A DNA stretch of 64,000 nucleotides, from NCBI RefSeq assembly GCF_016808335.1, contig NC_053141.1:21275924-21339923 (forward strand), in the 5' to 3' direction. The notes under the pieces are model-generated. The model ran no database searches, was not told the DNA's origin, and saw nothing but the letters and a program-made list of their open reading frames with translations. Of the stretch, positions 12,518 through 22,828 are shown piece by piece. Origin of the DNA: Panicum virgatum (taxonomy: Eukaryota; Streptophyta; Magnoliopsida; Poales; Poaceae). Made by a program: the position numbers and the translations under genes. Positions within the stretch are counted from its first letter, which is position 1; each line of letters begins with the position of its first letter.

Positions 12518-13461
12518 TCCGAACCAGTTCGGACAGCCAGATCGGAACAACCAGATCGGACCAGCCAATTCGGACCACCAGTTCGGACCACCAAAAGAAA
12601 CACCCATAACTCTTGATTCCCAAAAGATCTGAAGGCCCATGAGTACCTGTTGGAAAGCTTATGAAGTCTACTTTCCAACCCAACAAGTTTCACATCATTT
12701 AGACTTCCCAATCAGGATTTATGATCGAATCATTGAAGACTGCTCAGAATGTCAAGAGTCTGCCCGAGGATTTATCTTGCTCAACTTCCCGTGCAAGACT
12801 GTACCATTATACATTGTTTCATGGCACATGCCACACATGCCTGGAAACCTTATTAAGTCTAGTTTTACACCCAACAAACGGCTTATCGTTTTGACTTCCG
12901 AGTAGGGAGAAATAGTCATTTTACTGAGGACTGCGCAGAAGCCCAGGATACGCGCGGGAATTGAAGATGATCTTGTGAATGCTTCACCTGTTGGCCTTCC
13001 ATCTTCCAACGTGGAGACTTCAGTTCATACCTATCTAGGAGGGTTGTTCCTAGTATAAATATTCCCTATGTGTACTCAGAAAAGAACCTTTTGATCATTT
13101 GATAAACCGATATGGTATTCCAGCTGATTTGCTGACGAGTGTCTTACACCTTTGTTCTTGCAAGTTCTTCTCGGACTTGTGAGAAAGATCTCTCTAAGGT
13201 CCCCTACTTCGTGCTCAACGGTTGCCAGTTCGGCTGCACCGTTTTGTGTGGATTAGTCCCGGATTGTGGTTCTACGATCGTTCGGAGATCGAGTCGAAGT
13301 CCTCATGGTTTCGGTGTCTCTCTCCCCGTGGCTTGGTCGCATCCAACCTTGGCAGATATAAAGCTATTTACCTGCTGTTCGCAGCAAAGTTATCCTTGTT
13401 CTTGAACCTACTGTCGTGAAGATCGGGCTATCCTTGTGCTGGTTTATATCGGCACCTATCA
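12268..13461 (+). repeat. 3' LTR of the nested gypsy element
   Basis: Paired with 5429-6621. The preceding bases CAAGAGGGGGAGCA act as the polypurine tract. Its first 250 bases encode the end of the integrase frame. Confidence 0.9.
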
Positions 13462-15862
13462 GCCAGTGAGCTCCCTCGCCGGGAACGGCCGACGCGCCCC
13501 TCCTCTGTTTCCCCAAATCCGTCCAGGGACCTACAATTAAAAGAAAGGAAAATTTCAAGGGTTAGATTGCAAAATGTTCATGAACTTCAAAATAGTGAAC
13601 TTTGAAAATGCGTAGAAATTCGTACAAAAATTAGAAAAATGCAAACTAAAATTTTTTGGAATCCTTGCAACAAGCTCTTCAAGTTTTGTCACATCCATAT
13701 CTTCAGTTTTGGTCTGCATTTTAATCCAAGAAAAAGAATAGAATAAATAGGCTCTAAATGTTCTAGAAGTTGTGCTCAGTAACTATATAGCTGGTTTTTG
13801 GCTAGGTTATGTCTTGCAATGTTACTAGTATCTGTTAAAATTTCGAACACATTTTGACATCAATAACTAGGTTAAAACTCCAAGTTTCCTAGATCTACTA
13901 GTTTTGTTCATGTATTAATGCTGGTAGAAATAATAAGGTTCTGTGCATGAAACTTTTTCTTTGCATGCATGTCACTAAAACCTTACTGTTTCGAAAGTTT
14001 GAGAAATTTTGGAGCTGATTAACTGTATATTTGATTTAATGCTTTTTAAGTATGCCTTAATTGTGATAAATGATCCTTTTTTTAGAAAAATCTAAGAATA
14101 TTTGTGGAACACTATCTTGGTCTTATATGCACGTCTGCAAAAGTTGAGATCCATTTGATGAACAGAACTGTAGATACAAAATGTGCATGTTATGCCATGA
14201 CTAGATTTGTTATTTTTGTTCTGGTAACAATCTTGCTTGAATGCTCATGATATTTTCGTCCATGACTAATCAGTGTGTCTAGACACGATATAAAAATTTT
14301 GACATGCTTTAATACACAGTTTGTAGTTCGAATAATAATGCAGGAATATACATTGCTTTATTCCCTGATAAAATTATTTGTGATGGAAATAATTCATATT
14401 TTTACTAAAGCATGCTTAGGTAGAAAGTAGGCACTGGTAAAAATTTGACAACCAGAATCCTTGTAAAACTCCCTGGAGAAATAAAAGTTCGTATCTACTT
14501 GTTAAATTTTTCAATTTTATATCTCCTGTTATATGCTTAGGTTAATTCTGGAAAAATTACAATCCTGAGAATATCATGTCTAGTTGTTACTGTTAAATTT
14601 TCAGCTCCAGAATCCATGTATAGCAGTCTGTACAAAATTATGAAATTCCTAGTATAATCTGAGTTAGTGAATTTTCATGCTTACATATGTTCCTGTTATT
14701 TGCTGAAAATTTTTCTGAAGATTATTGAGCATATGATCTGTTAGATGTAAAATTTATAGCACCAGTTTGTGTCTACAGCTTCTGTTGTGTATTTTGTAAA
14801 TAATCTCATGTTTCTAGTCTAGAAATTAAAAACTACAACCCAGCTCATTTTAGGAAGTAAAGTAAATTTAAGAACTACTCTATAAATGATTGCCCAAGAA
14901 AATATAATTAAGAAACTTCATAATAAAACTTGTGCTACAACTCTATAGTGAAGGAAAGAAATGTAATTTGTTGTCATTTTTGTAACATGAACACTTTGCA
15001 TTCATATAGACGCGACTACTCTCATCGACGGAACGAATGAGATGGTGCCAAGTCCGAGAACGAACGACATAAAGCCATGTTTTGAATACTAGAGGTTAAG
15101 CTCGACTAGATGCTCTGCTAATTAGGACCGGTAAAAGTCGAGTGGTTTCCTGCCTCTTGCGAGATTATAGGTTTGACTGGTTTACCACATATTGCAATCA
15201 TAAGGTTACGGGCGGGGTCATTGGATGGTACTTGTGGTTGAGACCCCGTCTGTTTAGTGAAAAGATGTTAAGGCCGCAGTGTGTGGTACAAGTTGTTAAG
15301 CGTTTGAACGTACTAGCCACATGCCAAGAAATATGGTAATCGGTAAGCAGAGTACATGATTGGACCTGCGAGTGGACTTTACTTTCACCCTCTTTGAACA
15401 TTGCACATCATTCTCATGTGGCCAACATGCGGGTGTAGAGTAGCCGTACTCTATACTCGAGGTGGGTGACCCTGATCCACGGACGGGAAAGAAAGGAGAA
15501 ATATTGCGTGGGTGACTTCTCCCCATGCGTGTGTGTTAGGTTTGCCTTGCAAGGTTAAAACTCGATTCGAATCGGCCGCCGCTCACGGTCAATGAGACGG
15601 CTTAACACTTCTGCTACATAGAGTAACAAGTGGAAGATGATGGTGATAATATGGATTTATTTTGAATGCTTATTCCAACATGCTTGTTTAGATATAGATG
15701 CTCACCTAGAATGGTTAATTGAAATAGAATTATCAAAGCTGAAATCTGAAAGTAAGGACCTACTAGTAGTTGCTTTTTCGGCAAAACAAACCCCTCCAGC
15801 CAAAAAGCCTTGCATGTCTAGTTAAGTGGACTAAGTTATATCCGTTGATGGGTAAGTCTTGC

Positions 15863-15880
15863 TAAGTATTAGTATACTCA
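15863..15880 (+). other. Conserved hairpin of family A, weakened copy
   Basis: TAAGTAT, loop TAGT, ATACTCA, just upstream of the degenerate terminal exon. One G to A change weakens the stem relative to the copy at 40803. Confidence 0.5.
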
Positions 15881-16318
15881 GCCTTACTTGTGGCTTTATT
15901 TTCTGGTGGTACATTTGAGGTATGGTTGATGTCATGTACGGGCTTCATCGTGACATCATGTTTCGTCGATAGACTATCGTTTGTTTTCCGCTGCAATCAA
16001 GAACTCTGATGATCTCTTTTATGATGCAAAAGCATTTTCTGTTTTCAAACTCAATTTTTAATAAATTTATGATGTACTCTGTGATGTAAGAAATGATGAA
16101 ATGTTGTAATCTCTGGACTCGCCTTCATGTGAGTTTTGTGCAAGCTTTGGGTTTGATCGAAGCGTAGGTGGTTTTATCGGGACTTTACCCGACAGCGCTA
16201 CCGGATTACTCCATTTGAAGTGCGTGGTAACTCATATGGCCTTTAAGGTGATGGTTAGCGCACTTGAGCCAGATTAATTCGGGCGGTTCTACCACAGGAG
16301 ATAGCCCGGATTATCTAA

Positions 16319-16574
16319 AAGAATAAAATCTACTAAACCAATAAAAGCAAGAACATGTTATCTAGATAGTATGCACCCTCGAGTATTTTTGGTCGCTAAC
16401 CATTTTCAGGTTGAGATTAAAAGACATGGAGCATGCGATGCCCGAGAGTATGAGAACTGCTCTGACTGCACACTTGGGACTCCCTGATTGACGGGACACA
16501 CTTGGAGATACCGACACCACACCATTGGCTTTTGGTGTCATGAGACACAAAAGTCCAAGTGTGGGGGAGATCGG
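16319..16574 (+). other. 3' non-coding end of an old gypsy element, with a polypurine-like tract
   Basis: No gene. It ends in AAGTGTGGGGGAGATCGG (16556-16574), a purine-rich tract of the type that precedes LTRs in plant Athila/Tat-like elements. A candidate LTR start TGAGCACCCC follows at 16575. Confidence 0.45.
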
Positions 16575-17989
16575 TGAGCACCCCACAACAGGATCATTCT
16601 ACCAAGGATGGTGCTAGTTCTGCCTTGCCAAAAAGAAAAGAAAAAAAAAAGAGAAGAAAAAAAAGCAAAAAAAATGGGAGAGATAAAAAAAAGTGAAAGC
16701 AAGAACGTGAGAGTGAGCTAGAAGGCTCCACATGGACTGGAGGACGCATCTTGTGCGTGCCTCTAGACCATGGCATTGCACGCCCATAGATATCATCCCA
16801 CAGCCTAGCTTTAGCCAGCCTTACTTTCACCCACACTTGCAAAGCCTGAGCATAATGCCTATCCGCTCCCTGCTTTGCATAGCTTCACTCTAGCAGCTCA
16901 TGTGCATACAAGCAAAGAGGAATTGCTCCTCTTCCACCTTAGGCTTTCGCTACTCAACTTTTCAATTGGCACTCGCTGGCATACACGAAAGGAGACATAC
17001 TTTGCATCTCCAATCCTAAAAGCCGTGTGCCACTAGATAATGACACCAAGGCCCATGGTCCCCTACACACTTCCCGAATATCCGACGACCCTATGAGACC
17101 ATGCCACCGTTGCAGCAACTTCAAATTTCTATCCACATATGCTGCTGGTAAATATACTCAGGTATGTAAAAAGGTAAGATTCACCAATCCTTTTACTCGC
17201 ATTTATCTCCTTTTGAATAGAGCTTGACCATGCAAATTTATGCTTCCTTTGTCTATTTTTGTATGCTCTGGTTTGGATGTCTCCTAAGCTCGAGACATGC
17301 AAGGGCTTTTTAAATTAAGCATGGTGCTTAAGTTAAACAGCCTTCGGTGATCAAATAAGACATGGTGTCATGTTTGATCATTGTACCGTCAGGATTAATA
17401 CAATCACAAACTTTGGAGGTATACCTTTCTGGACTAACCCCTGTAGGAAAACTTTCAAAATCGATGGGTAAGTCGTCATGCTCAAATTCCATTGGAGAAC
17501 ATACCAAGGCTTGGTACATACATCAACAGAAAAAAATGCATGCCATGCAAAGGAGGCACAAATCGCCTTTCAAAGATCACAGTGAGTATGTTGCAAAATG
17601 CTTCTTTGTTCATGTTCATGTAGTTTTATCTCAGCTTTGGGTGAGCTTTGCTGAAAAGACAAAAATTTGGTGAACAATGAAAATAAAAACCTTTTGAAAA
17701 TAAAAGATTGGTCTATCTCTCAAAAATAAATATAAAATAAAAATAAATTTGTGGCAAAACGCATTGGGATCCATGCTTTTGGATCTTTTTAATTTGTTTC
17801 CCCTTAACCATGGATGTGAACAACAAATTCCAAAAAAAAATTCCTTTATGCTTCTCTCGAATATTTGTTGTCCACTAACCTTTTGCAGGGGAGGAATAAT
17901 AAAAAAAAGAAGAGAAAAAGAGAGAGCAAGGAGCAATGTACATAACTCCAATTTCAACACAATGCTCCTTGGTCCAAAGGTACAAGAAT

Positions 17990-18056
17990 AAGTGTGGGGG
18001 AGATCTCTCCAAATCACCACTTACAAACCCATTCGAGATCTCTCCCCCAAACATGT
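17990..18056. repeat. Inverted repeat around a second polypurine-like tract
   Basis: AAGTGTGGGGGAGATCTCTCC at 17990-18010 is mirrored by GAGATCTCTCCCCCAAACA at 18037-18056, giving a possible stem of about 15 pairs with small gaps. Confidence 0.5.
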
Positions 18057-18326
18057 TGCACAACATCGACGGTTCAAAACGCTAAAGGGCGGGACAGAAG
18101 GAATTCAAGGAGGGATGGCCGGACTTTTGGTTTGACCAAATGTCGGGTGCCACAATTAGGGACACCCTAATTGGGGTACAAAAAACCACTTTCAAAAACA
18201 CAAACACATGTTAAAGCAACTGGGCCCACGAAGGCCCCCGGTCCCCTTCCAAATCCAGAAGAAAAGGAAGGACTTAAAGAAGCCCAGCATGTGGCCCATT
18301 CGCACCCCTCTCAGGCCCACCGAACA

Positions 18327-18545
18327 ATCTCCGCCTCGCTCGAGGGTAGCGGATCTACCCTCGAGCGGGTCACTCATCTCCGCCTCGCTCGAGGGCTCCC
18401 CCCGGGACCCTCGACCGCGCAAACACATCTCCGCCTCGCTCGAGGACAACGGACCTGCCCTCGAGCGGGTGGCCAATCTCCGCCTCGCTTGAGGACAGCG
18501 GACCTGCCCTCGAGCGGGTGGCCAATCTCCGCCTCGCTCGAGGCC
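18327..18545 (+). repeat. 49-base tandem repeats in U3 of the 5' LTR
   Basis: About four and a half units beginning ATCTCCGCCTCGCTCGAGG. Most units carry an internal palindrome pairing CTCGAGG with CCCTCGAG. The 3' LTR (33190-33457) has one more unit, which accounts for the 49-base length difference between the LTRs. Location upstream of the TATA box fits an enhancer array; that role is inferred. Confidence 0.9.
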
Positions 18546-19180
18546 CTCTCTCGGCACAAGGGACAAACGGCCCCGCCGCCCAACCGCCGTACGAAGGCAT
18601 TAAAAGCCAGCCACTCCACCACGGCTCAAAGGGCAGGCGGCGTCAGACTGCCACTCCCGCAGTGGATGTGACCGGCGTCCCGTCCACCGACCCCGATCAC
18701 CGCTCTGCCACCCCAGTCGCTGTAGCAGCACCGTGGGCATTCAATGCGGCACAAGGCAAGTTGGCGCCGCCCCCGTTACTGTTCTGCCGACATCCATCGC
18801 CAGACCCATCTCCCGCTGGGGAAGGGGTCCGACGATGTCACGTGTCCTGCCGAGAGGGGCACTCAGCACGCACGGGCGCGACCCCGGACCTCCCCCTCGT
18901 GGGGTCCGGGACTTCCGCGCGCTCCCGGACCTTCTAATGTGCACGCCCGCGCTCCGGCCAGGGGGTCCGGGACCGTCCCACGCCATTACTACCACTGGTA
19001 CACTGCAGGACGGCCGCCGCCATCTCCACGGGACCAAGGACGAAAATCCAGGACGACAGCGACACGCGCCGCCTTCCCACAGTACACTTTCTATAGTGTT
19101 CGACCACTGTACCCCGCGATTCAAGGGAGAACGACGACTTCCGCGCCCCTACACTCATGTACACCGCCCCTCCTTACAAC

Positions 19181-19189
19181 TATAAAAGG
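19181..19189 (+). promoter_or_regulatory. TATA box of the 5' LTR
   Basis: TATAAAAGG followed by a G-rich stretch, about 375 bases before the LTR end. Identical in the 3' LTR. Confidence 0.8.
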
Positions 19190-19556
19190 AGAGGGTGGGC
19201 TTCCTTTTGCGGGGCGGATGAGATCTCTCCAATCCAAGGTTGGAAGCAGGCTCTCTGATCTTCCCTCAGAGAACTCTCAGCACTACTGAGCACTCATCTC
19301 GACCGGCCCCACTTCTAGCAGAGACTTGGGGGCTTTCCTCCCTCTCTCGCCTCGCTTGTATCCCCTACTACAAGCACCCCGGGTGCAAGATAATACAGTG
19401 CCCTCGCACACTCCCTTTGCTGGACGTACGGCCCTGCGGCCGGAACCAGGATAAACCGTGCGTTACTGTGATTGCCTCTTGCATCATCATCTGGGACGAG
19501 GAAACACGCAGCATTTACTAGTTGGGATCCAGGCCCCCGAGTCGGGACGCCGACAG

Positions 19557-19576
19557 TTGGCGCGCCAGGTAGGGGT
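19557..19576 (+). promoter_or_regulatory. Primer-binding site of the Tat element
   Basis: TTGGCGCGCCAGGTAGGGG directly after the LTR, the sequence typical of grass RIRE2-type elements; from memory it is assigned to an Arg tRNA. Confidence 0.8.
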
Positions 19577-19618
19577 ACTGCGTGACATTTTCTCTCTTTC
19601 TCCCATTTGATCTCAGGA

Positions 19619-22600
19619 ATGGCGAACAGATCCAACCCATACCCTATGGGCGTTTCGGATCCATTTCCAGCGGGACGCGCGGTCTCGTTCGAGAGTCTTG
19701 AGTTCAGAGCAACCGGCCACGGTTACCTCATGCAGCTCCTCTCCTCCGAACGCAACCTCATCGCTCCGACTCCGCCAGCCCGACGCAACAGGCGCTCGGG
19801 TCAGCGTTCACGACAAGCACGCACGGAGCGGCGTCGTGCGGCCCGCCATAGCTCCCCCACGTGGGTCGAGGCTGGCGTGTCGCAACTCAACATCGCGGCC
19901 AGTGGGGCAACCGTCTCATCATCGCGTGCCTCGGCGTCATCCGCGCCGGCACCATCGCCTGCGGCAGCACTAGTGCCTCCCAGGGGGGACCCGACTTCGG
20001 TGTCTCCTTTCCCCTTCGGGATGCGCAACGCCGCCACCCACGCCTTGTCAACCGTCGCTGACTTCATCGAGCATGAGGATACGCCGGGTCATCATCTTCT
20101 GCCGATCCGCAGCCTTAGCGCGTCGTCCCCTGACGAACCCTACCCCGAGACGGCAAGCTCGATCGCCGACGACGTCGACTTCTTCATGAACAACTTCACG
20201 GCCGAGGAGCCCGAGGACTATTCCGGGGTCCGCGACCCCGACGCTCTCCGCGCGTTCCAGCTGGCGACGGCCTACTGCCTCACCTGCTCCGAAGACTCCA
20301 GCGAGGGGGATTTCGATCCTTCTAGGGAATGCTTCATGGCGGACCTCGCGAACGAGCAAGACGACAATGCTCCAGCCAACGACGAGGACGGCGGGGCGGA
20401 CGTACGGGCAAAGCAACCGGTGGTCCCGCCCGCAGCCCCTTCCTCATCCAGTTCAGCGGCGCGTCAAGCCCAGCTGGCGCAGCTCAACGAGCTTCAAGCC
20501 AAGCTCGACGAGCAGCGTCGGCAAACCCAGGAGCTACGCGCCGCACTCGAGCAGCAGCGTACCGTGCCTGGTGCACACGCCCGGGCGACGGGACGTGTTG
20601 CCCGGGAGCGCATCCTGGCCGACGACAACGTCGACAAATCTCCGGAACTGCAAACAGCCGGCGAGAAACTCGTCGCTGCGGCCTACCTACTTCAAGCTAT
20701 GCCTGAGCCATCGACACCTTCGGGTCGTAACCTGCGCCGCGAGGCACAGGAACTCATCGAGCAAGCTGCCGTGCAGCAGGCCGAGAGTTCTGCGTCTCGT
20801 ATGCGCTCAAAGGCCCCGGAGCAGTGTGATGGGACTGCGCACCAGGACCGTGAGGTTTCTGTGCACACACCCCCAGCAGGGAAGGGCAAGGCAGCCATAG
20901 CACCCGGCGCGAGGGCACCCCCGGTACACGAGCGCATCGGAAGAGTTCCCGTAAGGGAGCGAATCCGCGACACTCGCGGGCACGCTGGCGACGGCGACGC
21001 CCGCAACGTCATCAACGGCAGGAGGTACACCCCTCGACGGGGTGGACGCTTTGACCCTGAGCACGACAGGGGTGAGTCACCGCAGCCTCCGGGCACCCGG
21101 GTGTTCAGTCGGGAGATCCGGACCGCGCCTTTTCCCCCGCGCTTCCGACAACCCAACACCCTCGTCAAATACTCGGGCGAGACTGATCCTGCAGTCTGGC
21201 TCAACGACTACCGCCTAGCGTGCCAGCTAGGTGGCGCGACGGAAGACGCGGTCATCATCCGCAACCTTCCCCTTCATCTTGCTGACGCCACACGAACGTG
21301 GCTCGAGCACTTGCCTGCGGATCAGATCTACAGCTGGGCCGACTTGGTCCATATCTTCGTAGGCAATTTCCAGGGCACGTACGTGCGCCCTGGGAACTCC
21401 TGGGACCTCAAAGGGTGTCGCCAGAAGCCCCGCAAATCCCTGCGTGACTACGTGCGGCGCTTCTCCAAGCAGTGCACCGAGCTCCCCAGCGTCACCCACG
21501 TCGAGGTCATTAACGCTTTCCTCGAGGGTACGACGTGCAGGAATCTGGTGCATGAGCTCGCGAGAAGCCGACCTGTTAATACCAACGAGTTGTTCGACGC
21601 TGCCACCAACTTCGCCGCCGGCGAGGAGGCTGTCGGTGCCATCTTCGACGACAAATCAAGCAAGCGCAAGGACGATGCGCCCGCGGAGGGCAGCAACGTC
21701 AAGACCAACGCCCCCGCCAAGAAACAAAAGCGGGGGAGGAAGGGAAGGAAGCCGGTCCCGTCGAACCAGCGCGGGACGGGGCAGGCAGAAGACTCCGAGG
21801 AGGCCATCGCAGCCGCCCCGGACCGCAAAGGGCCTCGAGGCCCCCCTCGAGGTGGTGGTGGCCAGTTCGACGACATGCTTAAGAAACCGTGCCCTTACCA
21901 CAAGGGCCCGGTCAACCATACTCTCGAGCAGTGCGAGATGCTCAAGAAATACTACAACCGCGTCGCGCATGAGGACAAGAAGAGGGATGCTAGCGACAAA
22001 GGTGGAGATGACGAGTTCCCCCCAGTGGAGAACGCCTTCTTCATCTTTGGAGGAACGACGACAAATATGACTTCTCGGCAGCGCAAGCGTGAGCGCCGCG
22101 AAGTCTTTTCCGTCACCAAGGCCACGCCATCCTACCTCGACTGGTCGAAGGACACCATTGCCTTTGGCCGCGAGGACCACCCCGACTACGTCCCGCATCC
22201 GGGACGTTACCCGCTCGTTGTCGACCCCATCATCGGCAACACTCGCTTCTCCAAGGTGCTCATGGACGGAGGCAGCAGCCTCAACATCATGTACGCCCCC
22301 ACCTTGGAGCTCATGGGGATCGGATTGGACAAGCTACGCCCCAGCAAGTCGCCATTCCACGGTGTCGCGCCGGGGAAGCGGGTCCAACCCCTCGGCCAGA
22401 TCGATCTGCCGGTCTGCTTCGGCACGGCAGCCAACTTCCGCAAGGAGGTACTCACCTTTGAGGTGGTGGGGTTTCGAGGATCCTACCATGCCATCCTCAG
22501 TCGTCCTTGCTACGCCAAGTTCATGGCCGTCCCCAACTACACCTACCTCAAGCTCAAAATGCCGGGACCAAAGGGCGTCATCACCATCGGCTCTTCGTTC

Positions 22601-22828
22601 GAGCACGCCTACGAGTGCGACGTCGAGTGCGTTGAGCGCGCGGAAGCTCAAGCGGAAGACGAGGCCCTCGCAGCCACCCTCGACAAAATGGCAAGCGAGG
22701 CCTTGGATTCCACACACCGACATGCCGGGGGCTTCGAACCCACCGAGGGTATCAAGAAGGTGCCCCTCGACCCGAGCCGCTCCGACAACAAGGCGTTGCA
22801 GATCAGCGCCACCCTCGACGACAAATAG
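19619..22828 (+). CDS. gag: Gag and aspartic protease of the Tat element
   Basis: ATG at 19619 gives about 1069 residues to TAG at 22826. The N-terminal 400 residues are low-complexity and charged, with a short helical heptad-like stretch (about 285-320). A retrotransposon gag domain lies at residues 520-650. A zinc-binding motif C-x2-H-x5-H-x4-C (CPYHKGPVNHTLEQC, about residue 757) replaces the usual CCHC knuckle. The protease site LMDGGSSLN lies near residue 883 (D-G-G rather than D-T/S-G), as in related plant elements. The frame continues past the stop into RT without a shift, so the TAG is probably a recent point change rather than a programmed feature, although readthrough cannot be excluded. 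Confidence 0.9.
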   Translation: MANRSNPYPMGVSDPFPAGRAVSFESLEFRATGHGYLMQLLSSERNLIAPTPPARRNRRSGQRSRQARTERRRAARHSSPTWVEAGVSQLNIAASGATVSSSRASASSAPAPSPAAALVPPRGDPTSVSPFPFGMRNAATHALSTVADFIEHEDTPGHHLLPIRSLSASSPDEPYPETASSIADDVDFFMNNFTAEEPEDYSGVRDPDALRAFQLATAYCLTCSEDSSEGDFDPSRECFMADLANEQDDNAPANDEDGGADVRAKQPVVPPAAPSSSSSAARQAQLAQLNELQAKLDEQRRQTQELRAALEQQRTVPGAHARATGRVARERILADDNVDKSPELQTAGEKLVAAAYLLQAMPEPSTPSGRNLRREAQELIEQAAVQQAESSASRMRSKAPEQCDGTAHQDREVSVHTPPAGKGKAAIAPGARAPPVHERIGRVPVRERIRDTRGHAGDGDARNVINGRRYTPRRGGRFDPEHDRGESPQPPGTRVFSREIRTAPFPPRFRQPNTLVKYSGETDPAVWLNDYRLACQLGGATEDAVIIRNLPLHLADATRTWLEHLPADQIYSWADLVHIFVGNFQGTYVRPGNSWDLKGCRQKPRKSLRDYVRRFSKQCTELPSVTHVEVINAFLEGTTCRNLVHELARSRPVNTNELFDAATNFAAGEEAVGAIFDDKSSKRKDDAPAEGSNVKTNAPAKKQKRGRKGRKPVPSNQRGTGQAEDSEEAIAAAPDRKGPRGPPRGGGGQFDDMLKKPCPYHKGPVNHTLEQCEMLKKYYNRVAHEDKKRDASDKGGDDEFPPVENAFFIFGGTTTNMTSRQRKRERREVFSVTKATPSYLDWSKDTIAFGREDHPDYVPHPGRYPLVVDPIIGNTRFSKVLMDGGSSLNIMYAPTLELMGIGLDKLRPSKSPFHGVAPGKRVQPLGQIDLPVCFGTAANFRKEVLTFEVVGFRGSYHAILSRPCYAKFMAVPNYTYLKLKMPGPKGVITIGSSFEHAYECDVECVERAEAQAEDEALAATLDKMASEALDSTHRHAGGFEPTEGIKKVPLDPSRSDNKALQISATLDDK

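Larger units (their letters stand above)
5429..13461 (+). mobile_element. Complete but decayed Ty3/gypsy element, chromovirus-like
   Basis: Two similar LTRs (5429-6621 and 12268-13461, about 1.19 kb each, TGATGAGG to CCTATCA) enclose gag, protease, RT, RNase H and integrase in gypsy order. A purine-rich tract AGAGGGGGAG precedes the 3' LTR. The reading frames carry several stops and frameshifts, so it is inactive. I could not see a clean 5-base target duplication: the flanks are ACTGG and GCCAG. Integrase ends with a motif FNVADLSPF, and coding runs into the 3' LTR; both features recall the CRM group of plant chromoviruses, but a domain search would be needed to assign the lineage. Confidence 0.9.
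4120..16296 (+). mobile_element. Family A solo LTR with a nested gypsy element
   Basis: The LTR runs from TGTGACATCCC at 4120 to TTCTACCACA at 16296. It is flanked by a perfect 5-base target duplication GGAGA (4115-4119 and 16297-16301). No primer site or internal region follows, so it is a solo LTR, the usual product of recombination between two LTRs. A complete gypsy element (5429-13461) sits within its GC-rich part; without it the LTR is about 4.1 kb. Exon 2 of the LTR-embedded gene starts at 15010 after TCATATAG but is cut off by a deletion near 15078. The terminal exon at about 15903 is collapsed and its 3' splice site reads TTTCTG. The AT-rich stretch 13560-15000 holds no gene. Confidence 0.9.
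4003..16318 (+). pseudogene. Exon-like coding tail split by a solo LTR
   Basis: After CTTGCAG at 3996-4002, a 3' splice-site-like sequence, the frame is open from 4005 to 4119 and resumes at 16302 beyond the solo LTR, ending in TAA at 16316-16318. The junction keeps frame only if the LTR and one copy of its GGAGA duplication are removed. The predicted tail is about 43 residues, with segments such as GGEVRVYITYPGC and KHCREIARII. I do not recognise the family. Because the open frame crosses the insertion site cleanly, it was probably coding before the LTR arrived. It could be the end of a plant gene or an accessory frame of an older retroelement whose 3' part follows at 16319-16574. Confidence 0.35.
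18141..19555 (+). repeat. 5' LTR of the Tat element
   Basis: 1415 bases; starts TGTCGGGTGCCACAATTAGG, ends GTCGGGACGCCGACA. Contains a 49-base tandem repeat in U3 and a TATA box at 19181. Confidence 0.95.

Noticed and set aside
5424..13466. Target duplication of the nested chromovirus-like element
   Set aside because: Flanks ACTGG and GCCAG are not direct repeats; they are nearly reverse complements, which is probably chance.
18327..18545. Regular repeats resembling a CRISPR array
   Set aside because: Units are contiguous 49-base tandem repeats without unique spacers, inside a plant LTR and present again in the other LTR.
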